From Galbula dea (taxonomy: Eukaryota > Chordata > Aves > Piciformes > Galbulidae): 64,000 bases of DNA. Location of the stretch: assembly GCA_013399015.1 (NCBI GenBank), contig VWZX01002915.1, positions 62,001 through 126,000 of the forward strand, in the 5' to 3' direction. Position numbers and translations under genes: made by a program. Each line of letters starts with the position of its first letter. Position 1 is the stretch's first letter. Shown here in pieces: positions 22,341 through 34,165 of the stretch. Under the pieces are notes generated by a model. That model searched no databases, was not told the DNA's origin, and saw only the letters and a list, made by a program, of their open reading frames with translations.

Positions 22341-25300
22341 TCTGGAGAGCTGCTGTCAGGAGCCTGGCACAGGGCCTGAGGGCAGCTGTGCCACTTGGCT
22401 GCCAGGGCAGGGCTGGCTGTGGACTCTTGGGTGGGCAGCAGTGCCTGGGCATCACTCAGGGTGTTTCCAGAAGCATTTGGCTGCTGTTGGTGGCTGGAGG
22501 AGCTCTCTCCTGTCTCGTGCCAAGTTTGGGATGTGCTGGCAGGAGCTGCTGGCACTGCCACCTCGCTGGCACCTCTGATGTTATCACCCTGATTTTAGGG
22601 ATGAGCCTGTCCACAGTGATGGTTCTAGCATCACTTTCTGCCCCATTTGCTCCCTCCCTCCCTCCTTAGGGCTCTCCACCCACCCTTGGGGTCCTCTGCA
22701 CCTCCTGGAAGAGTAGAGCAGGATCCATACCCCCAGCACAGAGCCTCCCCTTGATGCTCCTCCTGGCTTCCCCAGGCAGAGCCCAGGAAGGAGGAGGTGA
22801 CACAGGCTTGGCCTCCAGCAGCAGCAGTGAGATCCTTGAAGGAGAAGCTCCCAGCAGGAGCATCTTGCACCTTCCAAGCCAATGTAGGAATGAAACAAGA
22901 TGTTGCTTTGACTGAAGTGTTTGTACTTGCATGAGATCAGAACAGGGGAGCCTGGAAATGTCAACCTTGGAAATGTCAACCTGAGCTCATTTCTGGTCTG
23001 TGGGCAGCAAAGGGGAGAAGTGGCAGCTGAGGAGCAAGTGCTCTTGGAGGAGTTGGCTGTGCCACCAAAGCAGGAGCCATTTGAAGGAGGTGGAAGAGAC
23101 CTTGGCACCTTTTCTCTAGGAAGTGGTGGTGTGAAGGAGCAAAAACTCATCTGGAAGCTGGGTCAGCAAGTGGCTGAGCAGCCAAGAGCCTGGTGGTGAG
23201 AGAACAAGGGCTCCTCCTTGCTCTGACCTCTGCCTGCTTGGAAGCACCATGCTGCTGGTGGCTGGGACAGCAGAGGCTCAGTGACCACATGTCCTGGCAG
23301 GGAGGGAGGGAGGGAAGGAAGGAAGGAGCTCAGAAGTGGCCAGGGATGTTCTGCTCTCCTTACCCCCTCTTTGCTGCAGCCTTGGGCTTCCCTGGCTCCA
23401 TTTCCTAGGCCCTGCACACAGAGGCTTTGTTATTTTTAACAGTAAATTAAATGTGAAGAAGAACTTCAATCTAGGCCTTCCAGTAGAGGCTTAATTGGCC
23501 TGGGTCCCCAGGGGGCAGAGGAGCCCTGGAGAAGGTTGTGCTATCAGAGTGAGGAGCTATTAATAAATGGTGCTGCTCAGCTTGGCTCTGCTCTGGGCTT
23601 GGCTTTTCCCCAGGCCAGGCAGGGACCATGGGGCCCCAGTTGTCACTGAAGGGGATCCAGGATCTCCATAGCTGGGATGGCTTCTGGCAGATGTCCTGGA
23701 GCAGGCAGAGACCTGCAGGGACAGAGCTAACCTCAGGTCCTTGCTCTGGAGCCTGTGTCCACCTGAGTTTGCTGGGAGGGAGCTCATCCAGCACCTGTAA
23801 ATCCTCCCTCTGTGGGTTGCTGAAGGTGTTGGGACCATGCCTGGCTCCACCAGCACACCCATGGGTGGGGGCTGTGGGGCAGCAGAAGTGGCTCTGACTG
23901 CAGAGTGGGAAGGAGAGCCCAGGGCTGTGGCTCCTGCTCCCCAGCTGCCAGGTAGAGCAATGCCAGCAGGTTCCTACCTGTGCTTAGAGGATCAGGTGGC
24001 CACAGGAGTAACCAAAAGTGGAGTATGGTTACCTTGGGCTCATCCATAATGAAGAGGGCAGAGAGTTGCTGGGCTCACAGGCTGCCTTGGCACAGAGACC
24101 ATGGGCAGGGAAGGGACCAGATCCATCCCTCTACCCCCAGCCCCTGGGGATGATGAGCACAGGATCTGGCCAAACATGGGAGATCATTAGCCTGGCAGCA
24201 GGGCTTGAGGGTGTGTGTTTAGTGTGGAGGCACTAAATGAACCCAGAAAGTGTGACTGTTTCCCTGTGGGTGTGCAGGTGGTGCCTGGGCTCATCCTTCC
24301 CATCCAGCCCCAGGGCAGAGAAGGAGCAGAGCCTTCTGAAAGAGGGGGTCCAGGTGAAGCCATCTCACCACCCCCCCCACCCCAGGGCCAGCTCAGGTTC
24401 CCAAGGCCTCCAGGCAGGCAGAGCTGATGACAAAATGGCTCTTGGCACAGCTGTGAGCAGCCTTCTTGAAGGCAGAGGCTGCCAAGCAGCTCCTCCTCCA
24501 TCCCCCTTCCAGTGCCCAGGTGGCATTTGGGAACCTCTGGTTGCTGGATATTGTGGGGGGGAGGGTGAGGAAGAGATAGGGATTGGGTGCAATGGGGGAA
24601 GCCTGAGCAGTGCTGGAGACAGGAGGTGAATGGCTGGTGAGGGAGGAGGAGGGGGCTGGGAGGTGTGGTGGGGGCAGCAGTGGGGTCTCCAGTCCCACCC
24701 CACAGCTCCCCTGGCTCTTCCTCCTCTCCCTGTGGCTGTGCTAACATTTCTCTGGGTTTGGGTCCTTGGAAGAAAAAGGGAAATGGGGAAATGTGGCTAA
24801 ATTAAGCCAAAGACCAGAAGATAATCTCCTGCAGCTCCTCAGTTGCACCAGGCAGTGAGTTTGTTGCCAGAGAATTGCTCAGCTTGGATAATAGGATGAG
24901 GGCAGGGAGTTAGCTGTGGAGATCACATCCTTCCCTTCTGCTGTGGGCACAGAGAAGGTTGGGAGCCCCTTGAGTCCCCTGAGGCTGTTCCCAGCTGCCA
25001 GCCCCCTGGGGACAAGAGGGAAGGTGGCCTTTGGTGGCCTTCATCAGCATGGTGGACCTGTGGTGCAGGAGGTGCTGGGATGGGCCAGCTCCTGCTGTCC
25101 TCATTCCATCAGTGCCACCTCTCTCAGAGGGCAGGGGGGGTCCAGGTTCCCCATCCCTCATCCCAGCAGTGCTGACCCCAGGACAGGGCTGCTCTGAGCC
25201 AAGTGCAGAGGAGGACAGGCAACAGGAGCACAGCAAAACCTTCAGGCTCCTTCTTCTCTGGCCTGCCAAGCCAGCCCAATGCTGAGGTGCAACTGCAGAG

Positions 25301-26370
25301 CAAGGGATGGAGCCAACTGGGCTGAGCTTGAGGCACAGGGTGCAGCTGGGGGCTTTGGGGAGCACTGTGGGGCTGTCATGCTCTAGGAGAGGAGTTTTGG
25401 GAGGAGAGGGGCTGGAAGGTTTGGTTCCAGCCCAAAAGTGGCAACTTGGTAGGAGGCAGAGGATGGCTCAGCACCCCCATATCCTGCCCCATCATCCCAG
25501 GCTGCTCTCTCCTCTCCAGTGTCCCTTAGCAAAGGGGCAGGGATGGGGGATGGCACATGGTGGCATGTCCTTTCCCTGCTGTGAGCTTGCCCAGCAGCTC
25601 CCACTAGCTCTCCTGGTGATGAGTCCCTGTTCCCCTTAAACCAAGCACCACCACCTTAAGTTCAGCCTTTTTGGAAGCTTTTGGGCAATGAGGACATGCA
25701 GTGACATCAAGATGGGCTTGAGGAGCCACTGACATCATGGACTGCTGGCCTGGCCTGTCCCCTCCACCATGTCCTCCTGAGCTCTGAGGGGCATGTTTGA
25801 AGTCCCTGCTGCACCCAGAGGGACAGAAGGGACCACGTGTGGGGGCCTTGGGCAAAACAGTCCTGAGTCACTCACTGAAGCCATGGCATGGGCATCTCCA
25901 AAGGCAGGAGGGGCTGGAGCCAGCCTTGGGTACTGCACACCAGTTTGTCCCAGTGCTGTGGAGGTGATGCTCCCCCTTCTGCCCCTTCAAGTCATGAGGC
26001 TGGATGTGCTGTTGGAAACAGGGAAAAGAGCAAAGGCAGAGGTCTGTGTCTGTGGGAACATGGCCCATGGACAGGAGAGTTCCACTGGGAGGAGCAGGAC
26101 TGGGGTGGGGTGGGGAGGGCTGGAGCAGGGGTAGAGGGTGTCACCAGAGAGCAGCTGAAGGGAGGGGTGCTCTGCCCTCCTGTCCATCACCCCTTCTGCT
26201 CTTGGCTCACAACAAACCCATGAACACTCCAGGCTTGGGGCAAAGTGGCTGGAAAGCTGCTAGAGGAAAAGGACCTGGGAGGGTTGGTGGGCAGTGGCTG
26301 AGGAGGAGGCAGCAGAGTGCCCAGGCAGCCAAGAAGGCCAAGAGCATCCTGGCTTGTGCCAGCCTTGTGT
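22341..26370. other. Intergenic, no gene recognised
   Basis: About 4 kb without a supportable gene. Includes a (GGGA/GGAA)n purine run at 23300-23330 and a 15-bp direct duplication ('tggaaatgtcaacct') near 22951-22982. Confidence 0.4.
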
Positions 26371-26374
26371 CAGC

Positions 26375-26850
26375 TTGACAGCCCTTCCAGTGAAGACATT
26401 CTGCCTGATGTCCAACCTCCCCTGGCACAACTTGAGGCTGTTTCCTCTTGTCCTAGCACTTGTTCCTTGGGAGAAGAGCCCAACCCCCACCTGGCTCCAG
26501 CCTCCTCTCAGGGAGTTGTAGAGAGTGAGAAGGTCTCCCCTGAGCCTCCTCTTCTCCAGGCTAAGCAAGCCCAGTTCCCTCAGCTGCTCCTCACAACACT
26601 TGTGCTCTATGCCCTTCCCCACCTTCCCTGCCCTTCTCTGGACACACTCCAGCACCTCAGTGTCCTTCTGGGAGTGAGGAGCCCAAAACTGACCCCAGGA
26701 CTCAAGGTGTGACCTCCCCAGTCCCCAGCCCAGGAGGCCAATCCCTGCCCTAGTCCTGCTGTCACCCTAGTGCTGATCCAAGCCAGGATGCTGTTGGCCT
26801 TCTTGTCTCCCAAATTGTCCATTGTCTCACCAGTCCCTGAAACACTCCTC
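26375..26850 (-). mobile_element. CR1 LINE fragment
   Basis: Minus-strand copy of the 'ctgaggctcc / cttgttccttgggag' subfamily: 'ttgaggctgtttcctcttgtcc', 'cctcctctcagggagttg', 'ctccaggctaagcaagccc', then 'tccaagccaggatgctgttggcc'. Its 3' end appears truncated near 26375. Confidence 0.85.
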
Positions 26851-27589
26851 AGCACCCTGACTGAGCAGCTCTGTCACTTAATGAGGTTAATGCCAGCACT
26901 TCATTAGGGAAAGGGGACTGAGGAGCTTGCAGGGCTCTGGGCGATGCGTTGCAGGCAGGGTGGCAGATTTGGGGCACAGAAGAGGCCATGAGCAGGGAAA
27001 GGGAAGCAGAGAGAAGGAGAATCGGCAGAGAAGTGCTAATCCCTGCTGGGAGGGCAGCCAGGGCAGCCCAAGGCTGTGTTAATCCTTTGTCTGGGAAGAT
27101 TGTGCCCGTGGCTGCTTTAATCTCCACCCCTAGAGGACTCGGGACAGGGACAGGAGGAGCAGCCCCTGCATGCAGAGCTGAGCATCACCCATCGTGTGGG
27201 ACCTCACCAAGGCCAGGGTCTGGAAAGGGTTTGTGCTGCCAGATATGGAAGCTCACTGCAGCAGCACGGGGAGTAGCAGGGATGTGGCAGCTCATCTGTG
27301 TCATGAGTTTGCAAGGCCTCTGGCTGCATCTCTTTTGCTCCTACACTGCTCTGGGAGGTCCTGTGTCCTCTCTTAGCACTCGTGCTTGTGGTCCCTACAC
27401 CTTTGTGTGCACTGTCAGCAGCGTGGAGCCAGGTGTGAGCCTGTGACAGGGCAGAGGCTGAGGTGTGGACCTGCAGCTGTGGCTCCTCACTCAAATCTCT
27501 CCTCCTGCCTCAGTTCCCCTGTGCTCCTAATGGTGTGTGAAGGCAGTGAGGCTTATTTAGCCCACGTTTGCACAGGGCATGATCACTGA
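26851..27589. other. Intergenic, no gene recognised
   Basis: No recognisable gene or repeat. A few short frames without support. Confidence 0.4.
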
Positions 27590-28130
27590 GTCACGGAATC
27601 CCTGAGACCCAGCATCCTGAGGGTTGGAAGGGACCTCTGGGGATCAACCAGTCCAACCCCCTGCTCCAGCAGGGGCACCCACAGCAGCTTGCCCAGGCTC
27701 ACCTCCAGCTGCCTTGGCAATCTCTCCACACAAGGAGACTCCACAGCCTCTCTGCAAAGCCTGGGCCAGGGCTCCAACACCCTCACACCAAACAAGCTTC
27801 TCCTCCTGCTCAGCTGCAACCTCCTGGCTTCCAGTCTGTGCCCAGTGCCCCTTGGCCTGGCCCTGGGCACCACTGGGCAGAGTCTGGCCCCAGCCTCTTG
27901 CCCCCAGCCTTCAGCTCTTGCTCAGCATTGAGCAGCTCCCCTCTGGGGCTGCTCTTCTCCAGGCTAAGCAGCCCCAGGGCTCTCAGCCTTTCCTCCTGCC
28001 AGAGCTGCTCCAGTGCCCTCAGCATCTTCCTAGCCTCCAATGGACTCTCTCCAGTAGTTCCTTGTCTGTCTGGAACTGGGGAGCCCAGAACTGGAGCCGG
28101 GACTCCAGCTGTGGCCTCACCAGGGCAGAG
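27590..28130 (-). mobile_element. CR1 LINE fragment, young subfamily, upstream of LINGO3
   Basis: Minus-strand CR1 with its 3' end at about 27590 ('cacggaatccctgag') and a body nearly identical to the copies at 15.5, 43.8 and 59 kb. It ends about 190 bases before the LINGO3 acceptor, so it lies in the intron just upstream of the coding exon. Confidence 0.88.
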
Positions 28131-28321
28131 AGTCACATGCTAGATACTAAGAAAGGGATTCAGAGGGTTTCTTGGTGGGCCTGGGACGTTATCAGCACCT
28201 TTAGGTGTGGTTTGGGGAGCATTTTGTGGTCTCAGCCCACAGATCAATGACCTGATGCTGGGTAAGACTTTGCCAACCTCCCCCGGTCTCACCACTGACT
28301 CCGCATCTCTCTCCATTCCAG

Positions 28322-28355
28322 GTGCATGGGAGAATGGTATTGAGCCCATAAGACC
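28322..28355 (+). promoter_or_regulatory. LINGO3 5'UTR segment with two short upstream ORFs
   Basis: A pyrimidine-tract acceptor ('ctctccattccag', AG at 28320-28321) opens the coding exon. Two short upstream ORFs lie before the main start: ATG at 28326 (5 codons then TGA) and ATG at 28334 (5 codons then TAA at 28349). Both end before 28356, so they could dampen initiation at the main start. The splice site is inferred from sequence only. Confidence 0.6.
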
Positions 28356-30173
28356 ATGCTCTACACAATGACATGTTGGCTCCAGGTCCTGGTCCTCCAC
28401 CTGGTCCTCCTGAGCCCCCGGCAGGTGATGACCTGCCCTGCCCGCTGTGAGTGTGCCCCCCAGATCAAGTCGGTGGTGTGCCACCGCAAGCGACTCACCG
28501 CCATCCCCGAGGGCATCCCCACCGAGACCAAGATCCTGGAGCTCAACAAGAACCGCATCCGCTGCCTGAACCCAGGGGACCTTTCCCCATACCCTCTGCT
28601 GGAGGAGCTGGATTTCAGCGAGAACATCATCTCCAATGTGGAACCAGGCGCCTTCAGTAACCTCTTCAACCTGCAGACCCTACGGCTGCGGGGCAACCAG
28701 CTCAAGCTCATCCCCCCAGGAGTCTTCACCAAGCTGACCAACCTCACCCTCCTGGACATCAGTGAGAACAAGCTCGTCATCCTGCTGGACTACATGTTCC
28801 AGGACCTACGGAACCTGAAGAGCCTGGAGGTGGGTGATAATGACTTGGTGTACATCTCCCAGCGAGCGTTCTCGGGGCTGCTGGGCCTGGAGCAGCTGAC
28901 CATTGAGAAGTGCAACCTGACCTCTATCTCAGCTGAGTCGCTCTCCTACCTCCAGAACCTGGAAGTGCTGCGCCTCCGGCACCTCAGCATCTCTGCGCTG
29001 GAGGATCAAAACTTCAAGAAGCTCTACAACCTCCTGCAGCTGGAGATTGACAACTGGCCGCTGCTGGAAGACATCTCCCCCACCAGCTTCCAGGGCCTGA
29101 ACCTCACCTCGCTCTCCATCACCTACACCAACATCACAGCCGTGCCCGCCGCTGCCTTGAGGAACCTGGTGTACCTCCGGTACCTGAACCTGTCCTACAA
29201 CCCCATTAGCACTGTGCTGAAAGGCTCTTTTAAAGACCTCATCCGACTCCAGGAGCTCCACATCGTGGGTGCTCTCTTGGTGTCCGTGGAGCCACAGGCT
29301 TTCTCTGGCCTGAGACAAATCCGGCTGCTCAACCTCTCCAGCAACTTCCTCTCCACACTGGAGGAGAGCACTTTCCACTCCGTCAACACGCTGGAGACGC
29401 TGCGGGTGGACAGGAACCCCCTGGCCTGCGACTGCCGACTGCTCTGGATCCTCCAACGAAGGAAGACCCTCAACTTTGATGGGCAACAACCCATGTGCTC
29501 CTCACCACCCGAAATCCAGGGCAATGCCCTGCGGGACTTCCCGGACTCGGTGCTCTTCGAGTACTTCACCTGCCAGAAGCCCAAGATAAGAGATCGGAAG
29601 CTGCAGCACGTGACGGCCCGGGAAGGCCAATCCGTGTCCTTCCTTTGTCGGGCAGACGGAGAACCAGACCCTTCCATCTCCTGGGTGTCCCCCCAGCATC
29701 GCATGATCACCACCCGCAGCACAGGGAGGGCGACTGTGCTGCCTGGGGGCACCCTGGAGATCCGTTTCGCCCAGGTGCAGGACAGTGGCACCTACATCTG
29801 CATCGCCAGCAACGCTGGAGGCAATGACACCTACTTTGCCACCTTGACGGTCAAGGGGCGCCCGGCCGACGGCTCCCACCACGCCAACCGGACTTTGTAC
29901 CTCAGCGACTTCAACGACACCTCCCACAACGACACGCAAGTCTTCTTGAAGTTTACCTTAGACCTCAAGACCATCCTGGTCTCCACAGCCATGGGTTGCA
30001 TCACCTTCCTGGGCGTGGTGCTCTTCTGCTTCCTCCTCCTCTTCGTTTGGAGCCGGGGCCGAGGGCAGCACAAGAACAACTTCTCGGTGGAGTACTCCTT
30101 CCGCAAGGTGGATGGTCCCACCACCACCACCGGCCAAGGAGGAGCCAGGAAGTTCAACATGAAGATGATCTAA
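28356..30173 (+). CDS. LINGO3: LINGO3, LRR and Ig domain neuronal transmembrane protein
   Basis: Complete 605-residue single-exon reading frame of the LINGO family (type I membrane proteins of the nervous system, related to the Nogo-receptor co-receptor LINGO1). In order: signal peptide (about 1-25), cysteine-rich LRR N-cap (CPARCEC, about 26-32), a run of leucine-rich repeats, LRR C-cap (NPLACDC at about 354 to about 407), one I-set Ig domain (about 409-499, with FLCRA and DSGTYIC around the Cys pair), a membrane helix (about 541-565) and a 40-residue tail with EYSFRKVDGP and the C-terminal KFNMKMI. Paralogue choice rests on the MTCWL start, the length, similarity across LRRs and tail, and synteny with PEAK3 and OAZ1. 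Two in-frame starts exist: 28356, and 28368 (MTCWL...), which matches the usual family start and would give 601 residues; both have A at -3. The 5'UTR must come from an upstream exon. Confidence 0.95.
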   Translation: MLYTMTCWLQVLVLHLVLLSPRQVMTCPARCECAPQIKSVVCHRKRLTAIPEGIPTETKILELNKNRIRCLNPGDLSPYPLLEELDFSENIISNVEPGAFSNLFNLQTLRLRGNQLKLIPPGVFTKLTNLTLLDISENKLVILLDYMFQDLRNLKSLEVGDNDLVYISQRAFSGLLGLEQLTIEKCNLTSISAESLSYLQNLEVLRLRHLSISALEDQNFKKLYNLLQLEIDNWPLLEDISPTSFQGLNLTSLSITYTNITAVPAAALRNLVYLRYLNLSYNPISTVLKGSFKDLIRLQELHIVGALLVSVEPQAFSGLRQIRLLNLSSNFLSTLEESTFHSVNTLETLRVDRNPLACDCRLLWILQRRKTLNFDGQQPMCSSPPEIQGNALRDFPDSVLFEYFTCQKPKIRDRKLQHVTAREGQSVSFLCRADGEPDPSISWVSPQHRMITTRSTGRATVLPGGTLEIRFAQVQDSGTYICIASNAGGNDTYFATLTVKGRPADGSHHANRTLYLSDFNDTSHNDTQVFLKFTLDLKTILVSTAMGCITFLGVVLFCFLLLFVWSRGRGQHKNNFSVEYSFRKVDGPTTTTGQGGARKFNMKMI

Positions 30174-30892
30174 GCCTCTGCCAGAGGAGAACCGTTGTCT
30201 GGTGCCTGGCCCCAGGCATTACCGTGCCAGGATGGGGCCTGGGAGGATATGGAAGCACCAGTGATGTCTCGAGGCTGGTGGTGGGACCTCGTCGTGCCGG
30301 GATGCAGCCGGAGACATGCTGGAGATGCCGTGGGCCAGCAGGGTCAAGGAGCACTGACCCAGCCCTGTGGTGAGCCCTCAGGGTGTGATGGCTCCCAGGT
30401 CATCCCAGCTCCAGGGGCTCCCAACGTAGCCAACATTTTTGCTACCAACTATGCAAGTAGCCAAGAGATCAGCACCATTCTGGCCTGGGGAAAAGTCTGC
30501 TTCCTTTCTTTCCCCCCTTTCCCTTTTTTTTTTAAGAGACTCCAGAAAACTTTCCTGGTGGTGGTTTGTGGTTCTTCTCTTCTCTTCTCTTGATCTTGGG
30601 TGGGAGTTTTTTTGTCCAACAATAGGTTTTTTTAATGAATTTCCAAGAGAAAAGTCTTCCAGGGAGATGTGGGACTGGAGCACTGGGGGAGGTTGTGCTG
30701 AGCTGAGGTGATTTCTCCCCTAACCTTTTGGCAAAGCAGGACCCACCCCCCCAGGGCTTGGCCAGGCCTTGAGAGCTTCCCATCAACCTGGCATTTGCAA
30801 ATAGGACCTTGCAAATTTGTGCAGGGACCTTCCTGCACAAGCAATAATAACCCACCCAGGGGTGGGCTCTTGAGGAGGTGTCAGCAGGAAAA
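30174..30892 (+). other. Probable LINGO3 3'UTR and downstream sequence
   Basis: Sequence after the LINGO3 stop. It includes T-rich tracts (about 30519-30535 and 30605-30635) but I find no AATAAA before the CR1 at 30.9 kb, so the cleavage site is not placed. Confidence 0.4.
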
Positions 30893-31845
30893 AAGGGGCA
30901 GGAGTCAGTACTGGGTCCAGCCCAGTTCAGTGTATTCATCACTAACCTGGATGAAGGCACAGAGTGAACCCTCAGTCAGTTTGCTGATGGTACAGAACTG
31001 GGAGCAGTAGTGAGCCCTGTCAGGCTGTGCTGCCACTGAGGGAGAGCTGCACAGGCTGAGAGCTGGGGGAGAGGAACCTCATGGAGTTCAACAAGGGCAA
31101 GTGGAGAGTCCTGCACCTGGGGAGGAATAACCTCATGGAGCAGGACAGGTTAGGGGTTGAGCTGCAGAAAAGCAGCTCTGTGGAGATGGACCTGGGAGTG
31201 CTGGTGGACAGACAGTTCACCATGAACCAGCAGTGTGACCTCAGGAACAAGAAGGCCATTGGTCTCTTGGGGTGCATCAAGAAGAGTGTGACCAGCAGGT
31301 CCAGGGAGGTTCTCCTGCCCCTCTACTCTGCCCTACTGTGGCCACATCTGGAGTCCTGGCTCCAGTTCTGGGCTCCCCAGTTCAAGAAGGACAGGGAACT
31401 TCTGGAGAGGGCACAGAAAAGGGCTACAAAATGATTAGGGGAGTAGAACATCTCTCTTCTGGGGAAAGGCTGAGGGAGCTGGGGCTGGTTAGCCTGGAGA
31501 GGAGAAGACTGAGGAAGGATCTTATTAATGCTTATCAATACTTCATGGGTGGGGATCAGAAGGACGAGGCCAGGCTCTGTTCAGTGGTGGCCAGGGACAG
31601 GACAAGAGGTAACTCATCCATAGGAAGTTCCATCTAAGCATAAGGAGGAATTTCTTTACTTTGAGTGTGTTGGAGCCCTGGCCCAGGCTTTGCAGAGAGG
31701 CTGTCGAGTCTCCTTGTGTGGAGAGATTGCCACGGCAGCTGGAGGTGACCCTGGGCAAGCTGCTGTGGGTGCCCCTGCTGGAGCAGGGGGGTTGGCCTGG
31801 ATGATCTCTAGGTCTCTTCCAATCTGTAAAGTTCTGTGAGTCTGT
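30893..31845 (+). mobile_element. CR1 LINE, ~950 bp with decayed reverse-transcriptase C-terminus
   Basis: Longest plus-strand CR1 here. The start encodes the end of the CR1 reverse-transcriptase domain: a VLGPAQFSVFITNLDEGTE-like stretch, an in-frame TGA where the family has Cys, then FADG where an FADD active-site motif is expected. It continues through the 'gcaagtggagagtcctgcacctggg' region to the 3' end near 31845. The last part (from about 31675) matches the young subfamily tail. The element is inactive. Confidence 0.88.
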
Positions 31846-32936
31846 GAAAAAAGGTAAAATGAGGCCAAGGTCATTAAAAGCAGGAGGAGCAGCCCCAGGG
31901 CAAGGCATGACCTTTGTCTTTGCATCCATCCAAGCCACCACTGAGGGATCAGGGTTTGCATGGGTGCAGAAGGCACTTTTGAGTCCATTTACTTTGGCTT
32001 GCACAGTTGAGGTCTGCAGGAGAGCAGGAACTGGCTGGTCCTGCATGGGGAGACCACTGCTGCCTAGGAGACCAGAGGAGAGGAAGCCTTGGAACAAGCA
32101 GCTCAGGAATCAGCAGCAAAAGCAATCACCAGGGGAAGGTTCCATCTGACACCTTCATTGTGTCACCTGGATCCTGCACCTTCCAGCACTGAGGACCATG
32201 TGTTAGTGTCCCTGGGCTCCACTCCCTGCTGCCACAGGGGCAGTTTCTGGCTTCTCTTCCCACCCCTGCCCAGGGCAGCACTGGCTTTGGCTTGGGTAGA
32301 AGGTTTTTGGGTGGGAGAAGGAGCAGAGCTGGCATAGCTGGAAGGGAAGAGCCTGGATGGGATCTAGACAGGGCAGGAGCCCACTGCTTCATCATCTTCC
32401 TCTGGAGGTCCTACCTCTGTCCCCATTCCTACAGGCTCATCCCCTCACCTTGGATATCCCCTCTCCAGCCAGTGGTGGTCATGCTTGCTCTGGCAGCTGG
32501 TCTCCTGCTAGGTGTCCCTGGACCTTCAGGGCTTCTCTGGAGGCAGGAGTTCCCAAGGGGTTGATGCTGTGACCTCTCATGAGCTTTGCTGCATGGGGTA
32601 GAAGTGAGAGAGGCTCCTCAGGTTGTCCCCTGCACCCCATCCTGCTCTGAGACGTGGGGAGAGGGGTGAAGGAGTTGTTGAGCTCAGCACCCAGAGGGCT
32701 CGGCACCCAGGGGACTCAGCATCCAGCATGTTCAGCACCCAGAGGGCTCAGCACCCTGCCCTCCTTTCCAAGGTTCTCCCCAGGCTGATCCCACCTGCCT
32801 GGGCTGCAGCCAGTCACTGCCCTGAGGGGGATGATGCCCATCTCCCCCCACCCATCCCTGGCCATGGGTCTGGCCATGGGTCCCACAGCCCCTTCGCATG
32901 CCCAGTGCCCCTCACCCCCTGAGCTGTGCATGCTGT
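31846..32936. other. Intergenic, no gene recognised
   Basis: No recognised coding or repeat family. Short imperfect 'cagcacccagagggctc' repeats near 32682-32755. Confidence 0.4.
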
Positions 32937-33412
32937 GTTGTACTGGGGTCCATGCCCTCTTGTACTGGGGTCCTTGCCCTCTTGTACTGGGGTCCATGCC
33001 CTGTCATACTGGGGTCCATGCCCTCTTGTACTGGGGTCCTTGCCCTCTTGTACTGGGATCCCTGCCCTGTCATACTGGGGTCCTTGCCCTGTTGTACTGG
33101 AGTCCATGCCCTGTCATACTGGGGTCCATGCCCTCTTGCACTGGGGTCCTTGCCCTGTTTTACTGGGGTCCTTACCCTGTCATACTGGGGTCCTTGCCCT
33201 CTTGTACTGGGGTCCATGCCCTGTCATACTGGGATCCCTGCCCTGTCATACTGGGGTACATGCCCTCTTGCACTGGGGTCCTTGCCCTGTTGTACTGGGG
33301 TCCATGCCCTGTTGTACCTGGGTCCTTGCCCTGTTGTACTGGAGTCCATGCCCTGTTATACTGGGGTCCACTCCCTGCTGTACTGGGGTCCATGCCCTGT
33401 CATACTGGGGTC
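32937..33412. repeat. Minisatellite, unit 22 bp, about 21 copies
   Basis: Unit 'tactggggtccatgccctcttg' repeats at 32941, 32963, 32985, 33007 and on. Variants alternate at two places (ccatg/ccttg and cttg/gtca/gttg). Because 22 is not a multiple of 3, all three frames of each strand read similar repetitive peptides; none is a gene. Confidence 0.93.
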
Positions 33413-33788
33413 CCACCAGCCTCACCCATGTGCCCTTGTTGAGTGTCTGGGGTTTTTTACCTGGGGGGTGGGGAAGGGGTTGGGCATGGCCCCTCACAGC
33501 TGGGAGCAGAGGAGGTTTGGGCAGTGCAGACCTGGCACAGTTTTCTATGTAACAAGCATGTGAAATGTAATTGCAGGTGAAAAAGAAAACAAAACAAAAA
33601 AGGATCTTTGTGGCTCATTTTGTTTCTTGCCTCCTTTTCTTCTCCATGTACCTCAAACAAGAAAAGTCAAAACATCAGCAGACAAAGCCCAGACAAAGCT
33701 GAGTGTGAGCATGGAGCTGGGAAGGATCCAGAGAGGATGCTCAGAGCCATTTGCACCATGGGCAGGATTTGTGCCTTTGTGCTCCCCA
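33413..33788. other. Intergenic spacer between two minisatellites
   Basis: Contains an A-rich patch (about 33578-33602) and no recognised gene. Confidence 0.4.
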
Positions 33789-33789
33789 G

Positions 33790-34165
33790 TCCTGGGGTTC
33801 CCAGTGCCAGCCCAAGGCAGTCCTGGGGTTCCCAGTTCCAGCCCAAGGAGGTCCCAGCATTCCCAGTTCCAGCCCAAGGCAGTCCTGGGGTTCCCAGTTC
33901 CAGCCCAAGGAGGTCCCAGCATTCCCAGTTCCAGCTCAAGGCAGTCCTAGGGCTCCCAGTTCCAGCCCAAGGAGGTCTCAGCATTCCCAGTTCCAGCCCA
34001 AGGAGGTCCCAGGGTTCCCAGTTCCAGCCCAAGGCAGTTCCAGGGTTCCCAGTTCCAGCCCAAGGAGGTCCCAGGGTTCCCAGTTCCAGCTCAAGGCAGT
34101 CCTGGGGTTCCCAGTTCCAGCCCAAGGCAGGCCCAGGGTTCCCAGTGCCAGCCCAAGGCAGTCCT
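33790..34165. repeat. Minisatellite, unit 31 bp, about 12 copies
   Basis: 'tcctggggttcccagttcca' plus 'gcccaaggcag' gives a 31-bp unit starting at 33790, 33821, 33852, 33883 and on. Two variants ('aggcagtcctgggg' and 'aggaggtcccagca') alternate in the first half. The open frames 33608-34243 and 33667-34125 are artefacts. Confidence 0.92.

Noticed and set aside
27583..28136. Recurring frames encoding a shared peptide family (also at 15.4, 43.7, 46.4, 55.9, 59.2 and 62.6 kb)
   Set aside because: They are translations of the same CR1 3' region in both orientations, not a host gene family.
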